From Deltaproteobacteria bacterium (lineage in GTDB: Bacteria > Desulfobacterota > Desulfarculia > JACQYL01): a DNA stretch of 64,000 nucleotides. Within the stretch, counting starts at the first letter, position 1. Each line of letters begins with the position of its first letter. The position numbers and the translations under genes were made by a program. The notes under the pieces were generated by a model. The model did no database searches. It saw nothing but the letters and a program-made list of their open reading frames with translations, and was not told where the DNA came from. This document shows positions 55,141 through 63,988 of this stretch, one piece after another. Where the stretch lies: positions 1 through 64,000 of the forward strand of contig JACQYL010000013.1 in assembly GCA_016208165.1 (NCBI GenBank), written 5' to 3'.

Positions 55141-56490
55141 CTACGGCTGACGCGGTTCCGTGGCGGAGCGGTCGCCGATCTCCCTTCTAATGGCCAGAGA
55201 TTGTCGGAGGTAATCCTGGGCCGTGTCGTATTCGCCTCTCGCCAAGAGGGTGGTAGCCATATTGTTCAGGGTGACGCCCTCGCCTTGTCGGTCGCCGATC
55301 TCCCTACTGATGGTCAGAGATTGTCGGAGGTAATCCAGGGCCGTGTCGTATTCGCCTCTCGACAAGAAGGTGGTAGCCATATTGTTCAGGGTGGTCCCTT
55401 CGCCCTTGCGGTCGCCGATGGCCCGTTGTATGGCTAAAGCTTGTTCGAGATACTCCACGGCCGTGTCGTATTCGCCTCTCGCATCATAGACTTGGGAAAT
55501 ATTGTTCAGGGTGGCGCCCTCGCCTTGTCGGTCGCCGATCTCCCTACTAATGGCCAGAGATTGTCGGAGGTAATCCAGGGCCGTGTCGTATTCGCCGTGG
55601 ACTTTGTAGATTTGAGAAATATTGTTCAGGATGGTCCCTTCGCCTTCGCGGTCACCAATCTTCTTTCGGATGGACAAAGACTCCTCAAGGTAACTCAGGG
55701 CCGAGTCGTATTCGCCCCTAACTTTACAAACTTGTGAAATATCGTTTAGTACGTCCGCTTCGCCCTTGCGGTCGCCGATCTCCCTACTGACCCGGAGGGC
55801 GTCATTGTAGGTGCCGAGGGCCTGATCGAGGTCACCGATCAAAACGAGTTTGTCACCAAGAGCCGACATCAACTCCGACGCTAATTCCTTCGATCCGTGT
55901 CGCTTGGCGCTCTCCACCTCCTGCTGCAGACGCGACACCTCTTTCTTCAAGCGCTCCACGGCGGAAGGACGAGATCGGTCTATGGCTTCCGGATTTATCT
56001 CCATGCGCAGGAGTGCGCTTCGCATCGAGTGGAAGTCCTTGGCCCGAACACCAAGGTCTCTCTCCAGCTCGGGGTCGAGAAAGAGGATCAGACAGATTCG
56101 TTTCTCAAACACAGCCTCCCGCCTCACGTTCAGTCCCGTCAGCAGCGACTGCCGGAGGTCCTCTTCGCGGGGCGGTGGCGGGAGGATTCCTACGAGGCGC
56201 GGTCCTTCGATCTTTTCGGACTCCGGCCACGGCAATCCGCTCAACACATCGGGACCGGCGGCTAGGTCAGTCAACAATGAGCGCCAGGCCGGGCTCAGTC
56301 TATTGGTGATTTCGCGCCAGAAATCCTCGGCATAGGTCAAGGATGGAAGGGAAACGAGGAAAATGCCGCCTCGGTTGCCGCTGAGCTCCAGCCGTTTCGC
56401 CAGTTCATCGAGCCGACGGATCGTCCGAAGTGAAAGCTCTATTTCCTTCTCGTGATCCGCTCGATCAGCACGCTGTGAGGTCTCAGCCAC
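55141..56490 (-). CDS. Tetratricopeptide-repeat protein of an ATPase/TPR pair
   Basis: A 449-residue protein. GTG start with GGAGG 4 bp upstream; its first 52 bp overlap the ATPase gene. Residues about 1-160 form an alpha/beta domain ending in the segment VRREAVFEKRICLILFLDPE, ERDLGVRAKDFHSMR, which resembles the N-terminal region of TPR proteins that partner STAND/AAA ATPases (the stretch usually reading aPDlWs.R). Residues about 205-440 are six 40-residue TPR_12 repeats, each with EYD.AL.YL..SL.I...IGDR.GE. The overlapping gene order indicates a complex with the ATPase. The biochemical function is unknown; a sensing or scaffold role is inferred. Confidence 0.8.
   Translation of the reverse strand: MAETSQRADRADHEKEIELSLRTIRRLDELAKRLELSGNRGGIFLVSLPSLTYAEDFWREITNRLSPAWRSLLTDLAAGPDVLSGLPWPESEKIEGPRLVGILPPPPREEDLRQSLLTGLNVRREAVFEKRICLILFLDPELERDLGVRAKDFHSMRSALLRMEINPEAIDRSRPSAVERLKKEVSRLQQEVESAKRHGSKELASELMSALGDKLVLIGDLDQALGTYNDALRVSREIGDRKGEADVLNDISQVCKVRGEYDSALSYLEESLSIRKKIGDREGEGTILNNISQIYKVHGEYDTALDYLRQSLAISREIGDRQGEGATLNNISQVYDARGEYDTAVEYLEQALAIQRAIGDRKGEGTTLNNMATTFLSRGEYDTALDYLRQSLTISREIGDRQGEGVTLNNMATTLLARGEYDTAQDYLRQSLAIRREIGDRSATEPRQP
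55160..55800 (-). repeat. 120-bp tandem TPR-coding repeats
   Basis: At least five units of 120 bp (40 codons) run through this stretch with very high nucleotide similarity, for example the repeated GTGTCGTATTCGCC segment. Such DNA is prone to unequal exchange, so repeat number could vary between strains. Confidence 0.8.
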
Positions 56491-57761
56491 TTGTCCTCCG
56501 CGTTGGTATATTCCATCAGGGCAACACCGTTGAGGAGTTGCAGCACCGGGGAGTCGGGGCTGTCGTAGGTGTCTTTTGCCTCGGCCGGACGCCAGTAAGG
56601 ATTCTGAAGCACTTCCTTAAGGACGTCCCACTGCTGCTGTGTGGGATTGAATTCGTTGGCCCGTTCGATGGCGGCATAGTCCACATCGGAGACTTCCACC
56701 CTGGTGGAGCTTTCCCGCAGCAGTGCTTTGAACACGGATTCGCGGGCGATGCGCAGGGTTTCCCGGAAATGCCCGCTGCCCAGTTCCACGACCCGGCCCA
56801 GTGCTTCCTTCGTAATGCATGGCTCCGGCAACCTGCGCCTGATCAACGCCGTCAGCAGCTCGCGGTTTCTCTTCGTTGCCTCCGAGAAATTGCCATTCGG
56901 TTCAACGAGCTTGAACGCAGGAAAGGGCCTGGCTGCGCCCAATCGCGTGGTAATGGCGGAAAAGCGGCCCGAACAGGCGACGGCCTTATCCACTACGAAA
57001 AGGGCCATGGCATTGAGCCGGCTCAGGTGGTATCCCTGGTCTTCAAAGAGGTGAAGGGCTTTATCGATTCGGGGTTTATCCGTGTCATGGACCAGGAACA
57101 GTAAGCGTACGTCATGACCGATCCGGGTTTCAATGGCCGTCATGGTTTCATTGATTCGTTCGATGAGTTGGCCCATCTTTGGTTCAAAGGTCTCGCGAAC
57201 CTTTTTTCTGTTCTCGAAGCTGACACGATAGTTGGCTTGAAACCCGGCCTTGAGCCATTGGAGCATGGACGGGAGGGATATCCCGGCGTCCGCCTTTATG
57301 TCGCCTCCGCGACCCTCCTCTCGGGTGATTTCTGTCTTTAGAAGCCCCCTCAGCTCCTTGTAGAGTCCAATCGCTCCTTCAAGGGCGGATTCGTCCAAAT
57401 GAATCCCTCGGGCGAAAGCCTTGTCCATAGCGGCTGTCATGGCCCCGATCATGATGTCGATCGCCTCGATGTCATCGGGGTTGGATACCTCCTTGATAAA
57501 GAGAGGCACGATAAGAAAATGCTCTTTCAGGTCCGGCCGCACCTCCAGGCAGTTGAGGAGCGTCGATTTTCCGCAACCCACATGGCCGTGGATCAGCATC
57601 TTTCGGCCCTCTCCTTTGAGGAGGATCAGTTCCGTTGCCAACTGGGTCAGGAAGCCGTCGATCAGTTCACGGGCCAGCCGATGATCGTCCGGAGCGAGCG
57701 GTTGAAGGTAGTCAAGGTCCTTGTAGGCTTGTTCAAGATGCTGGTGCGAACACGGCCGCAT
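56439..57761 (-). CDS. P-loop ATPase of an ATPase/TPR pair
   Basis: About 440 residues from ATG 57761 (GGAGAAGGG just upstream; a longer start at 57794 lacks an RBS). The Walker A motif MLIHGHVGCGKSTLLNCLE sits at about residues 54-72. The Walker B-like strand RLLFLVHDTDKPR (about 216) is followed by a sensor-like VDKAVACSGRFSAITTR, and a helical C-terminal part contains GSGHFRETLRIARES. The overall layout is that of AAA/STAND-type ATPases. It is the first gene of a minus-strand set: ATPase, TPR protein, TPR lipoprotein. Its precise family is not recognised. Confidence 0.75.
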   Translation of the reverse strand: MRPCSHQHLEQAYKDLDYLQPLAPDDHRLARELIDGFLTQLATELILLKGEGRKMLIHGHVGCGKSTLLNCLEVRPDLKEHFLIVPLFIKEVSNPDDIEAIDIMIGAMTAAMDKAFARGIHLDESALEGAIGLYKELRGLLKTEITREEGRGGDIKADAGISLPSMLQWLKAGFQANYRVSFENRKKVRETFEPKMGQLIERINETMTAIETRIGHDVRLLFLVHDTDKPRIDKALHLFEDQGYHLSRLNAMALFVVDKAVACSGRFSAITTRLGAARPFPAFKLVEPNGNFSEATKRNRELLTALIRRRLPEPCITKEALGRVVELGSGHFRETLRIARESVFKALLRESSTRVEVSDVDYAAIERANEFNPTQQQWDVLKEVLQNPYWRPAEAKDTYDSPDSPVLQLLNGVALMEYTNAEDKWLRPHSVLIERITRRK

Positions 57762-58056
57762 ATCCCTTCTCCTCAAGTTTATCCGAAAAAACATCCGTCC
57801 CGGTTATTCAGGCATGTATTCGAAATACTACAGGATTTGGTGAGAAAGGCAAGAGGTTTCATGCATCGAGGGATGGCGCCAAATACTATGGCAAAGGTGG
57901 GCCGCCCATCAGGAGGCGCTCGGCCATGGGGGAAAAACAGCCTTAGTATCGTGGTTATTTATGCGTCGGCTTTCGTGACGTTCTGACTTGGATGTCATCA
58001 TCCGGGCACAAAGGAAAGGCGCGTTGAAAGTCAGGAAGGCGTCGGGTCAAGCGGCC

Positions 58057-58407
58057 TCAGATCGAGCGAAGATCCACCACCGATCTTTTGCCGTCGTCGA
58101 AGAGACGATTGAAGGTTTCCTTATTGACTTTGAAGCTGACGACACGGGACCGGTCTCCGGGGTGCGACCGATTCTGGTCCGCGGCCTGCGCCGTGGCGAA
58201 CAGCTTATTGGCGTTGTGCTTCAGCGAGGCCTTGGACGCTCGCCTGCCCCTGAGGGACAACCGAAAGACGGTTTCAGGCTGCGTCTCGGGGGAGGTGGGC
58301 TGGGAATCTCCTCCTCCGCCACCGCAGGAAGCGCCGACTAGCCCTGTTGCTACAACCGCGGCGCTTACCGCAAGGAATTCTCGTCGTGTATAATCGCTCT
58401 TCGCCAT
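58057..58407 (-). CDS. Small Tat-exported lipoprotein
   Basis: A 116-residue protein with a twin-arginine motif (TRREFLAV), a hydrophobic stretch and a lipobox-like GASC with a glycine run (signal about 1-27). The mature part has a motif-rich stretch, FRLSLRGRRASKASLKHNAN, then LFATAQAADQNRSHPGDRS, that I recognise as a recurrent conserved stretch but cannot assign to a function. Tat export usually means a folded or cofactor-bearing partner. A near-consensus promoter lies about 210 bp upstream. Confidence 0.7.
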   Translation of the reverse strand: MAKSDYTRREFLAVSAAVVATGLVGASCGGGGGDSQPTSPETQPETVFRLSLRGRRASKASLKHNANKLFATAQAADQNRSHPGDRSRVVSFKVNKETFNRLFDDGKRSVVDLRSI

Positions 58408-58997
58408 ACTGTCGGATTCTTTTGAGGATGGAAAGAGGGCGGAAGGAGGATCCGCATCTCCTCGTCGATTCGGTCTTTTAAGGGACCGGCCCAGACTTTG
58501 TGATACGACTTTCGTGGCGGTGCCAACAGCACGTCCTGTTCTCTACAGTCCGTCTTTCCAGTTACCTGGTGTTTCCTGTCAGCCGAACTCGTACCCTTTC
58601 CGCAATGATTTTAGTATAGAATGGTGTTCATCCATTGTCAACAATTAATTATCCATTCATCATTAAATTGTCACGACTATGCCCACACTGATCCCAGAGT
58701 GATTCGAACCAGTGTTGACAACGCCCTATGATCGTTGGTTCCATAGGAAATGAACGAAGCCGTCCACCTTGTGTTTTTTACACAAACAGCCCGTTTGAAT
58801 TGTACATCGGGCATCTTGTCAGAGCGGGCCGCCTCCACCGCCTGTGAGTCCGGCCTGCCCAAGCGAAAACCGTGCAGAAATACCCTCATAATCGTCCTTG
58901 ACCATGGATGGAAGATCATATCGTTTGCATATACCCATACAAAGTATACAACTGGTCCTCCTTTATCCCATGCACAATTGTATTCTCTATTCTCATA
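58408..58997. other. Gene-free interval containing a strong promoter
   Basis: About 590 bp with no supported gene. The left part is a long 5' leader (about 200 nt) for the Tat lipoprotein; the middle (58600-58680) is AT-rich with the promoter; the right part shows nothing I can assign. Confidence 0.5.
58613..58641 (-). promoter_or_regulatory. Near-consensus sigma70 promoter of the Tat lipoprotein gene
   Basis: On the minus strand: TTGACA (58636-58641), a 17-bp spacer, TATACT (58613-58618). The spacer region contains the inverted repeat AATGG-N7-CCATT, a possible operator. Confidence 0.75.
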
Positions 58998-59303
58998 TCA
59001 ATGCACCTTGCTACCAAACACTCGAAAAACCCGGTCGAACTTTCCCAACGTCCGGCGCAACCGGGTTGCATCGTCTCGGGCGAACGCTCCGTCGGATGTA
59101 TGAATCGTCACACGTCCGAGAGGATGTCGTATTCCATCAAAAGCGCCTTTCACATCCGAATCGTCGTTCAGCCTTTGCCGGAAGGTTTCTTCCATGCGCG
59201 CCAAAATCGCTTGAGCCTCCGGCGACGACCGGCTCGCACCCTTTGGATCAACCTCCCGGAGATTCCGAATTCTTGAAATTCCTTGCCGGGAGATAGAGAA
59301 CAT
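58998..59303 (-). CDS. Hypothetical protein, low support
   Basis: 101 residues, MFSISRQGISRI..., with an amphipathic middle (EAQAILARMEETFRQRL) and HPLGRVTIHTSDGAFARDDA. The frame is open and codon use looks coding, but no RBS precedes the ATG and I do not recognise the family. It could be a real small gene divergent from ssb or a gene remnant. Confidence 0.3.
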   Translation of the reverse strand: MFSISRQGISRIRNLREVDPKGASRSSPEAQAILARMEETFRQRLNDDSDVKGAFDGIRHPLGRVTIHTSDGAFARDDATRLRRTLGKFDRVFRVFGSKVH

Positions 59304-59411
59304 GATAATCAACGTTCGATAGGAAAAGAGTCGAGACCCAGCATAATGACGGCTGTTTCCGAGTGGAAGTAGAAGCGAACCACGGGACCGGGAACGGAAG
59401 GAGATCAAGGC

Positions 59412-59828
59412 ATGAGTGTCAACAAGGCGATTCTTATCGGCCGACTGGGAAGAGATCCGGAAGTTCGCTACACCAACCAGGGAAGCCAGGTGACCACCTT
59501 CAGCCTCGCCACGGACGAGGCGTGGACGGATCGGAACGGCGAACGACAGAAGCGAACGGAATGGCACCGCGTCGTGACTTGGGGGAAGCTGGCCGAGATT
59601 TGCGGCCAGTATTTGAAAAAAGGATCGCAGGTGTTCGTCGAGGGAAAACTCCAGACCCGTGAATGGGAAGACCGGGACGGAAACAAGCGGTATACGACGG
59701 AAGTGGTTGCCCGGGAGATGAAAATGCTCGATTCTAAAGGCGCGGGCGACAGTCGCATGGAAGAGCCTCCTCCGCCGGACGAGCCTTTTGCGGCCGGCGG
59801 TGGGGAAGAAGACGATATTCCTTTCTGA
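59412..59828 (+). CDS. ssb: Single-stranded DNA-binding protein
   Basis: A 138-residue OB-fold protein: [20 protein letters not shown], then [32 protein letters not shown] and [14 protein letters not shown]. The acidic C-terminal tip DDIPF recruits replication and repair partners. The length is somewhat short (E. coli 178) because the linker is short. It lies close to dnaX and recR, also replication and repair genes. Confidence 0.96.
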   Translation: MSVNKAILIGRLGRDPEVRYTNQGSQVTTFSLATDEAWTDRNGERQKRTEWHRVVTWGKLAEICGQYLKKGSQVFVEGKLQTREWEDRDGNKRYTTEVVAREMKMLDSKGAGDSRMEEPPPPDEPFAAGGGEEDDIPF

Positions 59829-59908
59829 TGAATGCCAATGAAGTGTCGGTTATGCGCGTGTTAATGCCTTGACACCAAACGCGGCAGCGTGTAGTAGCTG
59901 GAAAAACA

Positions 59909-60002
59909 GGAGAGATGTCCGAGTTGGCTGAAGGAGCACGATTGGAAATCGTGTGTACGCCCAAAAGGTGTACCGAGGGTTCGAATCCCTCTCTCTCCGC
60001 CA
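59909..60002 (+). tRNA. tRNA-Ser (anticodon GGA)
   Basis: A complete class II tRNA. Acceptor GGAGAGA pairs with TCTCTCC, G73 and an encoded CCA (60000-60002) follow. Anticodon stem CACGA/TCGTG with loop TTGGAAA gives GGA (reads UCC and UCU). The long variable arm GTACGCC/GGTGTAC and the T-loop GTTCGAATCC are typical of tRNA-Ser. Confidence 0.97.
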
Positions 60003-60124
60003 TTCTCCTCGAGAGAGAGATCCAAGCCGCATTGCACCTCTGAACCAAGTCCCTTGAACGTTTCAGAACTTTCATTTCCGGTTGCACGACCGTACTGCCC
60101 GATTTCAGACTGACAGGTTGGTTT

Positions 60125-61882
60125 ATGTCATATCTTGTTTTGGCCCGTGCATGGCGCCCGCAAACGTTTGAAGACGTGGTGGGACAAAAGCACGTTACCC
60201 AGACTCTGAAGAACGCGATAGCCCAGCGCCGGGTGGCCCACGCTTACCTGTTCAGCGGGCCGAGAGGGGTCGGAAAAACATCCCTGGCGAGGATATTGGC
60301 GAAAGCGCTGAACTGCGAGGAAGGCCCTACTGACCGCCCCTGCGGAGTCTGCACGCACTGCGTGGAGATTCGGGACGGCACGTCCATAGACGTGCAGGAG
60401 ATCGACGGCGCCTCCAATCGGGGAATCGAGGAGATTCGGGAACTCAGGGAAAACGCACGTTATCTGCCCTCAGGAAGCCGTTACAAGATCTATATCATCG
60501 ATGAAGTTCACATGCTGACCAAGGAAGCCTTCAACTCCCTGTTGAAGACCCTCGAGGAACCACCGCGGCACGTGTTGTTCATGTTCGCCACCACGGAAGC
60601 GCACCGGGTTCCCCCAACCATCCTATCCAGGTGTCAAACGTTTCTCTTCAGGAGGATTCCGGCCTCCGACATCGAGGATCATCTCCGAAAGATCGTGGAC
60701 AAAGAGGGTATCGAGATGGAGCCCGGGGGACTTGCGGTTCTGGCGCGCCAGGCGGACGGCAGTGTGCGGGATTCGCTGAGTCTTCTGGACCAGGTGATCT
60801 CCTATGGCGATCGGAAGGTGACGGCGGCCATGGTTCGAAACGTACTCGGGCTCGTGGATCGATCCTTCGTCCTGGCGCTGTTGGAGAACCTCGTCAGAAA
60901 ACGCATAGCGGACGTTTTAAATACACTGGAAGAAGTCTATGCGGCCGGATACGACCTGAAGCAGTTTTATTATCTTCTTGTTCTGGAGGCACGAAATTTG
61001 CTCCTGAGGAAGACCGGAGCCAGGTTTTCAGACGTGCTGGAGGGCGAGGACGAGGTCATTCTTCAGCGAGTGCTCGATCGGGTGTCCGCGGCGTGGCTTC
61101 AGGCGGCTCAACACCAGTTGTTGAGCATGGACGCCGAGCTTCGTTTCGCTTCCTTCCCCCGGCTGGTGTTGGAAATGGGATTGCTGCGGCTGGCCCATTT
61201 AGGGGAGTTTTATGGCCTGGAAACCCTTCCCCCTGTGGCGTCGGAAAAGGACACAGGCCCGGATTCCCAAGTCTTCGAGTGCTCGAAAAAAACCGGGCGC
61301 GACTCGGACTCCGCCGTCAGGGAATCCCCGGCTATATTCGGGACCGGAGCCGAAAGTGGAGCCGGGGAAGACGGGACCAATGATGTCTCGGAGGATGAGC
61401 AGGCCGGACAGGAACCTGAAGAGCATTCGATCGAGCTCTGTGCAACCTCCGGTCCTGAGGAAACCGGCATTAAATCGATCTCAGGCTCATTTGATCAAGG
61501 GTGTTTTATAGACAGCCTGGCGCTTCAAAAGCCGGCCCTTGGAGTCATTCTCAAGCATGCGCATGTCTTTCGTGACGGAAATGGTGTGCTGGTGATTCAG
61601 CTTCCTTCGACTTCGAGTTTCAATGCTTCGATGGTTCGGGATTCGAGGGATGAATTGTCAAGGGTGGCCTCGGAGGTTGCGGGAACGACGATGAACGTTC
61701 GTATCGAGGAAACGGGCCCGTCTCGGGAAGCTCGACCTGTCACGCAAGAAAGGCTTGACGAAGGGCTTGGGCAAATGCAAAAAAAAGCGTTAGCGCATCC
61801 TATGATAAAGGAAATCAAGGCCGTTTTCAAAGGGGAGATGGTCGAGTTCATACCGCCCGCTCCCCTAAAGAATAAGGAGTAG
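60125..61882 (+). CDS. dnaX: DNA polymerase III subunits gamma/tau
   Basis: A 585-residue clamp-loader ATPase. [20 protein letters not shown] is the usual start. Walker [15 protein letters not shown], the zinc-binding CGVCTHC with an upstream Cys, Walker [10 protein letters not shown], and sensor motifs [10 protein letters not shown] and TILSRCQTF are all there. The C-terminal half (from about residue 375) is low-complexity, acidic and variable before a folded tail, as in tau. Stop and ybaB start are 4 bp apart. Confidence 0.96.
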   Translation: MSYLVLARAWRPQTFEDVVGQKHVTQTLKNAIAQRRVAHAYLFSGPRGVGKTSLARILAKALNCEEGPTDRPCGVCTHCVEIRDGTSIDVQEIDGASNRGIEEIRELRENARYLPSGSRYKIYIIDEVHMLTKEAFNSLLKTLEEPPRHVLFMFATTEAHRVPPTILSRCQTFLFRRIPASDIEDHLRKIVDKEGIEMEPGGLAVLARQADGSVRDSLSLLDQVISYGDRKVTAAMVRNVLGLVDRSFVLALLENLVRKRIADVLNTLEEVYAAGYDLKQFYYLLVLEARNLLLRKTGARFSDVLEGEDEVILQRVLDRVSAAWLQAAQHQLLSMDAELRFASFPRLVLEMGLLRLAHLGEFYGLETLPPVASEKDTGPDSQVFECSKKTGRDSDSAVRESPAIFGTGAESGAGEDGTNDVSEDEQAGQEPEEHSIELCATSGPEETGIKSISGSFDQGCFIDSLALQKPALGVILKHAHVFRDGNGVLVIQLPSTSSFNASMVRDSRDELSRVASEVAGTTMNVRIEETGPSREARPVTQERLDEGLGQMQKKALAHPMIKEIKAVFKGEMVEFIPPAPLKNKE

Positions 61883-61886
61883 CTCC

Positions 61887-62201
61887 ATGGCTAAGGGCTT
61901 TGGGAACTTGATGAAACAGGCTCAGAAAATGCAACAGCAGATGGTGAAAATGCAGGAGGAACTGGCGGGAAAGACGGTCGAGGCGACGGTTGGCGGGGGT
62001 ATGGTCCGAGTGACGGCCAACGGGAAACAGGAAATCGTGTCGATTCTCATCGAACCCGAGGTTGTGGACCCCGAGGATGTGGAGATGCTTCAAGATCTCA
62101 TAAGGGCTGCTGTGAACGAAGCTCTCAAGAAATCGCAGGAGATGGTCAGCTCGGAGATGAGCAAGATTACCGGGGGCATGAGCATCCCGGGATTGATGTA
62201 G
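61887..62201 (+). CDS. YbaB/EbfC family nucleoid-associated protein
   Basis: A 104-residue protein with [20 protein letters not shown] and the central [19 protein letters not shown] characteristic of the family. It binds DNA as a dimer and sits between dnaX and recR, as in most bacteria. AAGGAG precedes the ATG; recR starts 3 bp after the stop. Confidence 0.95.
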   Translation: MAKGFGNLMKQAQKMQQQMVKMQEELAGKTVEATVGGGMVRVTANGKQEIVSILIEPEVVDPEDVEMLQDLIRAAVNEALKKSQEMVSSEMSKITGGMSIPGLM

Positions 62202-62204
62202 CGA

Positions 62205-62837
62205 ATGAATCCATATCCGCCTCATATTCTGAACCTGGTGAAAAGCCTCAGCCGCCTACCTGGTATCGGGGAAAAGTCGGCTATGCGAATGGCCATGCAT
62301 ATGCTGGATATGCCGGAGGAGCATTTAAAGAATCTGGCGCGCGACATTGGAGAGCTTCGAGAACGGATTAAACTGTGCTCCGTGTGCTGCAATCTTACGG
62401 AATCCCAACCGTGCGCCATCTGCCGGAACCCGGGCCGGGATGAATCCATAATCTGCGTGGTGGAGACTCCGGGGGACTTGATGGCGATAGAAAAGTCCGG
62501 CTGTTTTCGCGGTCGATATCACGTGCTGCATGGATCACTCTCGCCTTTGGATGATGTGGGTCCGGATAAATTGAAGATCAAGGAACTGCTTGAACGCTTG
62601 AACAACAACGTCATAAACGAGGTGATTTTGGCCACCAATCCTACCCCGGAAGGTGATGCAACGGCGTCGTACTTACTGGATCGGATTCGCGGGCTTGATG
62701 TCACCGTCAGCCGCATCGGTTTTGGAATTCCCGTTGGGGGAGATTTGAAGTTTTCCGATGCGGTTACATTAAAAAGTTCTTTGGAGTGCAGAAGACACAT
62801 GTACATGCTCAAGGATTGTACGCCTGCTAATGATTGA
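62205..62837 (+). CDS. recR: Recombination protein RecR
   Basis: A 210-residue RecFOR-pathway protein. Helix-hairpin-helix SRLPGIGEKSAMRMA, a C4 zinc finger (Cys in LCSVCCNLTESQPCAICRNP) and the Toprim domain with VVETPGDLMAIEKSG. It helps load RecA at gaps. Length is normal. It ends the dnaX-ybaB-recR set, 18 bp before ilvE. Confidence 0.96.
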   Translation: MNPYPPHILNLVKSLSRLPGIGEKSAMRMAMHMLDMPEEHLKNLARDIGELRERIKLCSVCCNLTESQPCAICRNPGRDESIICVVETPGDLMAIEKSGCFRGRYHVLHGSLSPLDDVGPDKLKIKELLERLNNNVINEVILATNPTPEGDATASYLLDRIRGLDVTVSRIGFGIPVGGDLKFSDAVTLKSSLECRRHMYMLKDCTPAND

Positions 62838-62855
62838 GGGGAGGGACAAAGAGAG

Positions 62856-63926
62856 ATGGAGATTAAGTTAACGAAAGCTCCTGAAGGGCATATGCCGCGT
62901 CCTGAAAGCGACGATAAGCTGGGTTTTGGGAAGTATTTTACGGACCACATGTTCATGATGGACTACCACGTCGACAAGGGTTGGTATGACCCCCGGATCG
63001 TGCCCTACGGGTCCATCGAGTTGGATCCGGCCGCCGTGGTGCTGCATTATGGACAGCAGGTATTCGAGGGAGCCAAGGCCTATCGCGGCAAGAACGGCGG
63101 TATTTACCTGTTTCGAACCGAAAAGAACCTCGATAGGATGAATCGTTCCACGGTTCGCCTTTGCATGCCGCAAGTGCCGGTTGATTTCTTGATGGAGGCG
63201 CATAAGGAGCTTATCCTCTTGGACAAGGAGTGGATCCCGCACAAAGCTGGGTGTTCGTTGTATATCAGACCGACAATGATCGCCACGGACGCCTTCCTGG
63301 GGGTGAAGCCCGCCAAAAAGTACCTGTTCTATACTATCATCGGTCCGGTGGGCGCGTACTATCCGGAAGGATTTAAACCTACCAAGATGTATGTCAGCAC
63401 GGATCACGTGCGAGCGGTGCGCGGTGGTGTTGGAGAGACCAAGACGGGTGGAAATTACGCTGCGAGTCTTTTCGCGGCCGAAGCGGCCATGAAGAAAGGC
63501 TTTACTCAGGTTTTATGGCTGGACGCCATTGAAAAGAAATACGTGGAAGAGGTCGGCACCAGCAATATCTTCTTCCTGTTTGAAGACGAGTTGGCTACGC
63601 CCCCTCTCGGGGGGACCATTCTACCGGGAATCACCAGAGACTCGGTACTCCAATTGACGCGAAGCTGGGGCTTGAAGGTGTCTGAAAGGCCGATCAGCAT
63701 GGATGAAGTCGTCAATGCATTGAACTCCGGAAAGCTCAAAGAGGTGTTTGGAACCGGAACAGCCGCCGTCATTTCTCCCGTAGGTTCCTTCTGTTATCTT
63801 GAGAAAGAATACAGTGTGGCCGGCGGCACAACGGGTGAGCTTTCGAAAAAACTCTACGACACCTTGACGGGTATACAGTATGGCGAGCTGGAAGACCCGT
63901 TTGGGTGGGTACATCGCATCGGTTGA
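62856..63926 (+). CDS. ilvE: Branched-chain amino acid aminotransferase
   Basis: A 356-residue fold type IV PLP enzyme that transaminates leucine, isoleucine and valine. LHYGQQVFEGAKAYR is near the N-terminus; the PLP lysine lies in GETKTGGNYAASL; TQVLWLDAIEKKYVEEVGTS and GTAAVISPVG are group-specific for the longer (type II, BCAT2-like) enzymes. ATG start close to the recR stop. Confidence 0.93.
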   Translation: MEIKLTKAPEGHMPRPESDDKLGFGKYFTDHMFMMDYHVDKGWYDPRIVPYGSIELDPAAVVLHYGQQVFEGAKAYRGKNGGIYLFRTEKNLDRMNRSTVRLCMPQVPVDFLMEAHKELILLDKEWIPHKAGCSLYIRPTMIATDAFLGVKPAKKYLFYTIIGPVGAYYPEGFKPTKMYVSTDHVRAVRGGVGETKTGGNYAASLFAAEAAMKKGFTQVLWLDAIEKKYVEEVGTSNIFFLFEDELATPPLGGTILPGITRDSVLQLTRSWGLKVSERPISMDEVVNALNSGKLKEVFGTGTAAVISPVGSFCYLEKEYSVAGGTTGELSKKLYDTLTGIQYGELEDPFGWVHRIG

Positions 63927-63928
63927 TG

Positions 63929-63953
63929 CCGCCGTACCAGGGCGGATCTTTTT
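63929..63953 (+). terminator. ilvE terminator
   Basis: CCGCC (63929-63933) pairs with GGCGG (63941-63945), followed by ATCTTTTT. A short stem but well placed directly after the ilvE stop. Confidence 0.55.
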
Positions 63954-63988
63954 CGCCGGATCAGGATAGGGCTACAGTGGAGAATAAA

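Noticed and set aside
59734-60087. Minus-strand frames of 60 and 117 codons containing RDSNPRYTFWAY
   Set aside because: They are the antisense reading of tRNA-Ser(GGA), a well-known source of false protein annotations.
60003-60124. SRP (4.5S) RNA gene between tRNA-Ser and dnaX
   Set aside because: This is a frequent position for it, but the conserved GGUCAGGUCCGGAAGGAAGC-type core is absent.
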